Below are positions 7,637-12,031 of a stretch of DNA of 12,031 nt, piece by piece. The DNA comes from an uncultured Pseudomonadales bacterium. Its GTDB lineage: Bacteria; Pseudomonadota; Gammaproteobacteria; Pseudomonadales; Porticoccaceae. The translations under genes were made by a program, and so were the position numbers. The DNA lies in contig CAJQJT010000212.1 in NCBI GenBank assembly GCA_905478725.1, positions 1 to 12,031 on the forward strand, read 5' to 3'. The first letter of the stretch is position 1, and every line of letters begins with the position of its first letter. The notes beneath the pieces are model-generated. The model did no database searches, had not been told where the DNA came from, and worked only from the letters and a program-made list of their open reading frames with translations.

Positions 7637-8359
7637 GTGTCCATTAAACAGATGACCTACAATCTCAAGTACCTGTTTGAGCAACTTCCCAGCACTAATA
7701 TCACTGACTTGGAAGCGCTGCTCAAGCAGCACTGGCATCTGCATGGCACTGAGCGATCTATTGTCTCAGCTCATCTAGCGATTGAAGACAGTGCCGTTGC
7801 CCACGGTAGCCGCTGGCGAAGACCGCGGGCAGGCAATCGATTAAAGGCGCTACTGAGTTTGCAGGTCCAGATTGAAGTCCTTGAGATAGAGCAACTGGTG
7901 CCTCCTTGGCCGCTCTTAGCAGCCTATGTCGTTGATACGGCAGTAGTGATATCACCACCGCGTGCCAAGCAAGCCGCTGCCCCGCAACGAACCCCGGGCA
8001 GCCTGCAAGTCTGCCTATTTCGTCTGCGTAGCGATATGGCAAAAGAGGATGCTCTGGACTATTGGCGTCAGGAGCATGCCGCAATTGCCTGCGCCACTCA
8101 ATCAACATTTGGTTACCTGCAGCACGTGATTACCAGCACTGAGACCAACGTTGGCGCTAAATACGACGGACTGGTTGAAGAATACTTTCCAGACGCCGCT
8201 CTCACCAGCGCAGAGATTTTCTTTAACTCGAAAAACCCACAACAACTCTCTGAGCATATAGCCCAGCTCACCGCCAGTAGTAGCACTTTTATCGACATGA
8301 CGAGTCTGCTAGTCAATCATCTCAGTGAGTACAGAATAGATCTGACACCCTGTCACTAA
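7637..8359 (+). CDS. EthD-like (dimeric alpha/beta barrel) protein of unknown function
   Basis: 240 aa from GTG 7637, or 235 aa from ATG 7652; neither start has an obvious ribosome site, so the start is uncertain. Residues 123-228 look like an EthD domain: a beta strand (SLQVCLFRLRS), the helix with DYWRQEHAAI at 141-150, a second strand (YLQHVITS) and YDGLVEEYFPD. EthD-like proteins are small ferredoxin-like barrels in degradation clusters, some needed for cytochrome P450 systems, mostly without known reactions. The first 120 residues could be a decayed second copy (KYLFEQLPS, LEALLKQHW, later an LLAAYVV strand), which would make the protein a fused pseudo-dimer; that is speculative. It sits between the dehydrogenase beta subunit (19-bp gap) and the SDR gene (23-bp gap), so it is almost surely cotranscribed with pathway enzymes. 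A CoA-ester isomerase or hydratase-type role is possible but unsupported. Confidence 0.65.
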   Translation: MSIKQMTYNLKYLFEQLPSTNITDLEALLKQHWHLHGTERSIVSAHLAIEDSAVAHGSRWRRPRAGNRLKALLSLQVQIEVLEIEQLVPPWPLLAAYVVDTAVVISPPRAKQAAAPQRTPGSLQVCLFRLRSDMAKEDALDYWRQEHAAIACATQSTFGYLQHVITSTETNVGAKYDGLVEEYFPDAALTSAEIFFNSKNPQQLSEHIAQLTASSSTFIDMTSLLVNHLSEYRIDLTPCH

Positions 8360-8382
8360 CCAATTCAACAGAGGAAAGCCCC

Positions 8383-9150
8383 ATGACCCAAGCCGCTCTA
8401 CACAACTATGTTGCCATTATTACTGGTGCCGGACAGGGTATAGGCCAGGGGATCGCCTTAGCTCTAGCTAAAAAAGGAGTACGCATAGTTGCCGTTGGCC
8501 GTACCCTAGAAAAATGCCAAACAACCTGCGACGCCATTAGTGCTCAAACTGGCTTGGACTGCATGGCGCTAGCATGTGATGTCAGCCAACTCGACAGCCT
8601 CGAATCTGTGGTTGAAAAGACCATCGCGCGCTTTGGCCGCATCGATATTTTAGTCAACAATGCAGTGGCCACGTCTATTGGCCCGCTACTCAAACAAGAT
8701 TTACAACAGGTACAAATGGCTTTTCAAACCGGCCCCATGGCTAGCCTAAAACTAATGCAACTCTGCCACCCCCATCTCAAAGTTCGCGGCGGCAGCATCA
8801 TCAATATGGCCAGCAGTGCGGCGAAACGCTGGGACATGAGTAACTACGGTGTCTATGCTGCGGAAAAAGATGCCATTCGCGCTCTCACTCGGGCCGCTGC
8901 CTCTGAATGGGGAGCAGACAATATAAGGGCTAATAATATTCTGCCCCACGCCAAATCTCCGGCACTGGAAAAATGGATCAAGTATCAACCAGTGGAGGCT
9001 GAGCAATTTGTAAAAAGCATTCCCCTGGGCCGTATTGGCGACTGTGAAAAAGACATTGGTGATTTTGTCGCCCTACTCTGCTGTCCAGAGAGCTCCTATA
9101 TCAGCGGCCAAAGCATCGCCCTTGATGGTGGTCAAGCTTATATGAATTGA
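8383..9150 (+). CDS. Short-chain dehydrogenase/reductase (SDR)
   Basis: 255-aa classical SDR that oxidises an alcohol or reduces a ketone with NAD(P). It has the cofactor motif TGAGQGIG at 14-21, Asp66-Val after the fourth strand (ACDV), NNA at 92-94, the catalytic Ser in NMASS (144/145) and the YxxxK pair Tyr158/Lys162 in YGVYAAEK. The C-terminal SGQSIALDGG is standard. Two deviations are visible: the conserved Asn of the VNL motif aligns with Gly117 (FQTGPMASL), and the usual PG after the sixth strand is PH (ILPHAKSP). A strong AGAGGA precedes ATG 8383. As last gene of the unit it could oxidise a hydroxyl on the CoA-bound ring intermediate, a step IpdF performs in mycobacteria, or a side-chain 3-hydroxyacyl-CoA. 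It does not resemble my recollection of IpdF closely. Confidence 0.88.
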   Translation: MTQAALHNYVAIITGAGQGIGQGIALALAKKGVRIVAVGRTLEKCQTTCDAISAQTGLDCMALACDVSQLDSLESVVEKTIARFGRIDILVNNAVATSIGPLLKQDLQQVQMAFQTGPMASLKLMQLCHPHLKVRGGSIINMASSAAKRWDMSNYGVYAAEKDAIRALTRAAASEWGADNIRANNILPHAKSPALEKWIKYQPVEAEQFVKSIPLGRIGDCEKDIGDFVALLCCPESSYISGQSIALDGGQAYMN

Positions 9151-9151
9151 T

Positions 9152-9178
9152 GCTGTAGCGGTCAGAGCCCTTTACAGC
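9152..9178. terminator. Weak stem-loop between the SDR and LuxR genes
   Basis: GCTGTA (9152-9157) and TACAGC (9173-9178) form a 6-bp inverted repeat across the 21-bp gap between the two convergent genes, overlapping the luxR stop codon. There is no clear T-tract on either strand. It is a plausible shared transcription end, but weak. Confidence 0.35.
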
Positions 9179-10311
9179 CAGTGATCACTCAAGACATCTG
9201 AGACTAACTTCACCAACTGTGTCTGGCTGTTGAGGTCGGTCTTAGAAAATACCGAACTTAATTGTGTACGCGCCGTATTGCGAGACACGCCAAGAGCTTC
9301 AGCTGCAGCGGTCAAGCTTAAACCCTCAAGTAATTTTAGCGTTAGTCTCGCCTCAGCTAGGGTCACCCCAAATATATCGATTAATAAACTGGGGGTCGGC
9401 AATTGACGGCGATTGGAGTCGCGCAACAGCAGTAATAGTTCCGGGTTATTTTCGGCGCCCATAAAATCACCACTGTCTACTGGGCGAATCAAGACCCCCC
9501 AAGTTGAGCCAGCTTGCGGACGATTAATGGTAAATTTATCCGGTAGCTGTTGCGGCTTGCCCTGGGAAATATTATGACGAATGTTCTCGCAAATAGTCGT
9601 CAGTGTTAGCTGGTCATCGCCATCCATGCAGCATAGTTTTTTACCAACTATAGATAGACCATCTTTATTACTCAGCACCATCTCGGCTAAATAATTTTTC
9701 CCCATCACCTCATAGTTTGCCCCGAGAATAAAGCAGGCAATCCCCATGGAGGACAGTAGCTGTTGATATATCTCTTGGCTAACGCCACCGATCTCCATTC
9801 GAGAATAGATGGCCAAGGACTTTTTCATCAATGGAATAATAGTGGCCAATCGTCGTCTGTCATCATCGGTAAATTTTGGCTCATCCCCCATACGAACAAC
9901 CCGTAACCTGAGCCTGCTGTGGTTGTCATTATTGTTGTCGCAAATATCAAAACCCATGATATCGGTGACATCATAGACTTTTAGAAAATACTTATAATGG
10001 TCCAAATCTTCCAGTTCACGCTGGGTGACTCGATCGTTTAAGCAAAATACTCGGTCTTCTGGCAACTCAGCAAAAGGCGAATCTTTGTAACTATTGGTTT
10101 GAAAATCCAGCAGCGCGTCGTGGTTGTCAAACAGCGTTATTGTTGATCCGGGACCCTCTTCTGTGGGGCGGCGAATTACCAGCGATGCGCTTTTGGTTGC
10201 GACATACGGCTCAAGTAATTTCAGCAGGCTATGCCATGGAGGTGTTTCCAAAACCCCTTCATAGATAGCCTCACTGAGAGGATGCGACTGAACCAGTTTA
10301 TCTGTAGACAC
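9172..10311 (-). CDS. LuxR-type transcriptional regulator, TeiR-like
   Basis: 379-aa regulator with a C-terminal LuxR/GerE helix-turn-helix at about 314-379 (FGVTLAEARLTLKLLEG, then LGVSRNTARTQLSSVFSKT). The N-terminal 300 residues form a PAS-like sensory region without a recognisable receiver or autoinducer domain. The layout and size resemble TeiR, the LuxR-type activator of testosterone degradation in Comamonas testosteroni, and the gene borders a steroid-like cluster, so a substrate-sensing activator role is likely but inferred. The start is GTG 10311: GAGG lies 6 nt upstream, and the only in-frame ATG (10392) falls inside selC, so it cannot be the start of an independent gene. The gene is convergent with the SDR gene and lies 46 bp downstream of selC on the same strand. 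Confidence 0.83.
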   Translation of the reverse strand: MSTDKLVQSHPLSEAIYEGVLETPPWHSLLKLLEPYVATKSASLVIRRPTEEGPGSTITLFDNHDALLDFQTNSYKDSPFAELPEDRVFCLNDRVTQRELEDLDHYKYFLKVYDVTDIMGFDICDNNNDNHSRLRLRVVRMGDEPKFTDDDRRRLATIIPLMKKSLAIYSRMEIGGVSQEIYQQLLSSMGIACFILGANYEVMGKNYLAEMVLSNKDGLSIVGKKLCCMDGDDQLTLTTICENIRHNISQGKPQQLPDKFTINRPQAGSTWGVLIRPVDSGDFMGAENNPELLLLLRDSNRRQLPTPSLLIDIFGVTLAEARLTLKLLEGLSLTAAAEALGVSRNTARTQLSSVFSKTDLNSQTQLVKLVSDVLSDHWL

Positions 10312-10317
10312 AAAAAA

Positions 10318-10321
10318 CCTC
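10318..10321 (-). promoter_or_regulatory. Ribosome binding site that fixes the LuxR start
   Basis: On the minus strand GAGG is followed by six T residues and then GTG at 10311-10309. It is the only ribosome site with proper spacing before the conserved part of the protein, and it rules out the ATG within the tRNA gene. Confidence 0.65.
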
Positions 10322-10329
10322 GGGTTATA

Positions 10330-10345
10330 GATTGTCGGCGCAATC
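10330..10345. repeat. 16-bp inverted repeat in the luxR leader
   Basis: GATTG (10330-10334), TCGGCG spacer, CAATC (10341-10345), between selC and the luxR start. It could be an operator for luxR autoregulation. It lies after, not before, the T-tract on the minus strand, so it is not an intrinsic terminator for selC. Confidence 0.35.
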
Positions 10346-10357
10346 AAAAAAAGAAGA
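10346..10357 (-). terminator. T-rich tract downstream of selC
   Basis: Read on the minus strand, the bases right after the CCA end of selC are TCTTC followed by seven T residues. With the stable tRNA arms upstream this may end some selC transcripts. Readthrough would place luxR in the same transcript. Confidence 0.35.
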
Positions 10358-10451
10358 TGGCGGAAGGGGTAGGAGTCGAACCCACCAAACACTTTATCAG
10401 CGTCTCATTGGTTTTGAAAACCAGGCGTCCCACCGGGGACGTCGCCCTTCC
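10358..10451 (-). tRNA. selC: tRNA-Sec (anticodon UCA)
   Basis: A 94-nt tRNA gene with encoded CCA that inserts selenocysteine at recoded UGA codons after Ser charging and SelA conversion. Read on the minus strand: acceptor GGAAGGG with CCCTTCC and discriminator G; a perfect 6-bp D stem CGTCCC/GGGACG with a 4-nt CGGT loop, the hallmark of tRNA-Sec; anticodon loop TTTCAAA with TCA at 34-36; a long variable arm (AGACGCT/AGTGTTT with G-T pairs, 5-nt loop); and a T arm GTGGG/CCTAC around TTCGACT. The eighth acceptor position (C) has no partner, giving 7+5 rather than the bacterial 8+5 stacked pairs, and the outer anticodon-stem pair is C-A. The gene lies 54 bp after selB on the same strand, a natural sel locus. 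Confidence 0.93.
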
Positions 10452-10481
10452 ATTGTCAGAAAAACATACTTAGCAACCGCG

Positions 10482-10509
10482 ACAGTCTTTCAAGAACACA
10501 GTCTTTCAA
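10482..10509. repeat. 12-bp direct repeat at the end of selB
   Basis: ACAGTCTTTCAA occurs at 10482-10493 and again at 10498-10509, a 16-bp period. The second copy overlaps the selB stop codon (10506-10508). It could be a small tandem duplication that set the present selB end or spacer; no function is evident. Confidence 0.6.
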
Positions 10510-12031
10510 AAAAACAGCTCTCTTCCGTCACCCTGCCTGCGGGTAAACTGAATTGAATCAAGATATTCTAGGAGCTCTATTGTCAGGCCCCTGCCAAGCC
10601 CCAACTGAGCCTTTGCATCAATAACCGTAAAACATTTTCCGTCGGTCGCCAGTTCAATTATGGCTGTTTTAATGGCGTCTCTTGTTTCACACAGCATATA
10701 CCGTTTTTGACTCAACTGAATAAGATCGCCACTTTTTAATGCCGGTATTATCAATGTTGATAACTGCTTGCTAGTTAAGCCCATCTCTTTTTCGATCTCT
10801 GATAGCAGCGGAACCTGAAATCCCCCTTTACGCAATATATTACTGAATAAAAACCAACGCTGTTGAACCTGGGAAGACAGGGTTGGCCGATGGCCAGCCA
10901 AACTTAAAAGCCCATTGTTCAAAGAGACTCGAGCGTCTTTTAATAAGTCAGCAAGCGCAAGTTTAAAAAGTAGATCGCCATCAGTCTTGAATTGAGTAGC
11001 TACATCAATCACTAGTGCCCCAGCTTCCATAGGGCGATCATGATGCAAGGCTTCCAAATGCTGACAAATCTCTCGCATTGTTTGCCCAAAAATTTTCTTT
11101 GCAACTAGATACTTGCGCCCATCGAGCTCAATCATTTCTGAGCACTGTTGCAGCTGCGGGTCTAGCAGACAAGTTTCACTCTGCTTTGCTGTCATATTCC
11201 AGTTGCCCATAAACCCAGAAAAATTTATAGGTTGCTGTGTCTCTAAAACACTATTGACCAGTACCGCTAATGGGTCATCCTGCTCCATCGCAGTCAGGTC
11301 TTCCAGGCGCCTCAATTGACTTCGGTGCCATGGTGGCGCTTGCGCTAACAACACTGTTCCGCCGCCCAGATTAATGCTCTCACTGTCATCGCGAATTAAA
11401 AATCGATCACCGTGGCAAACCACCAGAGCCTGCTGCAAGACTATTTGCACCAGTACATTATCAGCGGCAATTAATTTTCGCCCGCCACTGTTTTCTTCTA
11501 TCGATTCTGTTTTAAGAATAAATATTTTGGCCCCTACACGCATTGCGCCCAGATAAATTTTAATCGGCATCATATGCTTGATCGGGAAGCGAATATCGGC
11601 CGCTATCTCTATGCGCCCATCAAATCGATCACTGGGCTCAATACACTGGGTTGCCGATAAATAATCACCGCGCCCAACCGACTGTTTATCGAAGTCACCG
11701 ACAAGGTTAAGAGCGCAGCGCTGGCCCGCCACGCCCTCTTCGGCCGATTGATTATCAGTATTGAGACTACGAACTCGAACAGTTGACGAGTTGCCAGACG
11801 CCGCCGAGATCAAGCGCAGGCTATCACCCATTTTCACCGTTCCCGCAGCAACTGTGCCTGTCACGAGCAAACCTATGCCCTTAAGGGTGAAGGCGCGATC
11901 GATGGACATCCTAAACAGGCCCTGTGAGTTTCTCGGCTCTAGTACCCTGGCCTGATCATCTAGATACTCTTGCAGCGCCTTGATCCCACTGGCGCGCCCC
12001 TCAGCCTTATTCGACACTTCAAATATTGGGC
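10506..12031 (-). CDS. selB: Selenocysteine-specific elongation factor SelB, 5'-truncated
   Basis: GTP-dependent factor that brings Sec-tRNA-Sec to the ribosome at UGA codons marked by a SECIS hairpin. About 507 C-terminal residues are visible; the GTPase domain (about the first 160 residues of a protein usually 610-650 aa) lies beyond the window edge. The visible part opens with the end of the G domain (PIFEVSNKAEGRASGIKAL), then the EF-Tu-like domain II signature SIDRAFTLKGIGLLVTGTV with AGTVKMGD after it, domain III, and the C-terminal winged-helix repeats that bind SECIS, ending QGDGRELFF. The frame is open to the last base, so the GTG at 12017 is internal. The gene ends in TGA, 54 bp before selC. 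Confidence 0.92.
   Translation of the reverse strand, partial: PIFEVSNKAEGRASGIKALQEYLDDQARVLEPRNSQGLFRMSIDRAFTLKGIGLLVTGTVAAGTVKMGDSLRLISAASGNSSTVRVRSLNTDNQSAEEGVAGQRCALNLVGDFDKQSVGRGDYLSATQCIEPSDRFDGRIEIAADIRFPIKHMMPIKIYLGAMRVGAKIFILKTESIEENSGGRKLIAADNVLVQIVLQQALVVCHGDRFLIRDDSESINLGGGTVLLAQAPPWHRSQLRRLEDLTAMEQDDPLAVLVNSVLETQQPINFSGFMGNWNMTAKQSETCLLDPQLQQCSEMIELDGRKYLVAKKIFGQTMREICQHLEALHHDRPMEAGALVIDVATQFKTDGDLLFKLALADLLKDARVSLNNGLLSLAGHRPTLSSQVQQRWFLFSNILRKGGFQVPLLSEIEKEMGLTSKQLSTLIIPALKSGDLIQLSQKRYMLCETRDAIKTAIIELATDGKCFTVIDAKAQLGLGRGLTIELLEYLDSIQFTRRQGDGRELFF

Noticed and set aside
10312..10392. N-terminal extension of the LuxR protein from ATG 10392
   Set aside because: The ATG lies inside the selC gene and has no ribosome site; GTG 10311 with GAGG upstream is better.
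10231..10473. 80-aa plus-strand frame across the tRNA gene
   Set aside because: It is antisense to selC and to the luxR start; its peptide (EGVGVEPTKHFI) is a typical antisense-tRNA artefact.
10506..10508. TGA of selB as a possible selenocysteine codon
   Set aside because: The protein ends as SelB proteins do and no SECIS-like hairpin follows; it is a normal stop. The TGA ends of the synthetase and SDR genes likewise fall at family-typical ends.
1..12031. CRISPR arrays, insertion sequences, transposases or phage genes
   Set aside because: No spaced repeat series, transposase-like frame or terminal inverted repeats were seen on either strand.

Overview
The window looks like a chromosomal segment of an aerobic gammaproteobacterium, possibly a marine steroid degrader. 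That placement is an inference from protein style and gene content; no 16S or other phylogenetic marker is present. It holds three blocks: the 3' part of a rubredoxin reductase gene (2-784, +), a CoA-thioester catabolic cluster (848-9150) with a LuxR-type regulator at its edge (9172-10311, -), and a selenocysteine translation locus with selC (10358-10451, -) and a 5'-truncated selB (10506-12031, -).

The catabolic cluster is divergent about a 222-bp promoter region (2706-2927). Leftward runs a two-gene unit: an FMN-dependent nitronate monooxygenase/IpdC-like enzyme, then a crotonase that closely resembles EchA20, the steroid ring-D hydrolase of Mycobacterium tuberculosis. Rightward runs a tight six-gene unit: acyl-CoA synthetase, TetR regulator, two acyl-CoA dehydrogenase subunits, an EthD-like protein and an SDR dehydrogenase. 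The two dehydrogenases have complementary losses: the first keeps the catalytic Glu, the second keeps the FAD-contacting Arg and the Q-x-H-G-G-x-G segment but has no Glu. This is the pattern of the alpha2beta2 FadE heteromers of steroid degradation. Together the genes fit activation of a steroid-derived acid, its alpha,beta-dehydrogenation, alcohol oxidation, and hydrolytic opening of the last rings. The exact substrate (HIP or a side-chain acid) cannot be fixed from sequence.

Regulation is visible at three levels. A perfect 11+11-bp inverted repeat (2811-2838) covers a predicted -35 element in the divergent region. A TetR gene is embedded in the rightward unit, overlapping the synthetase gene. 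A TeiR-like LuxR regulator is encoded convergently at the far end, just downstream of selC. Stem-loops lie in both convergent gaps (795-824 and 9152-9178).

The selC gene has anticodon UCA, the 6-bp D stem with 4-nt loop typical of tRNA-Sec, and a long variable arm. It folds with a 7-bp rather than the usual 8-bp bacterial acceptor stem. selC is a classic island integration site, and the catabolic cluster begins on its 3' side.
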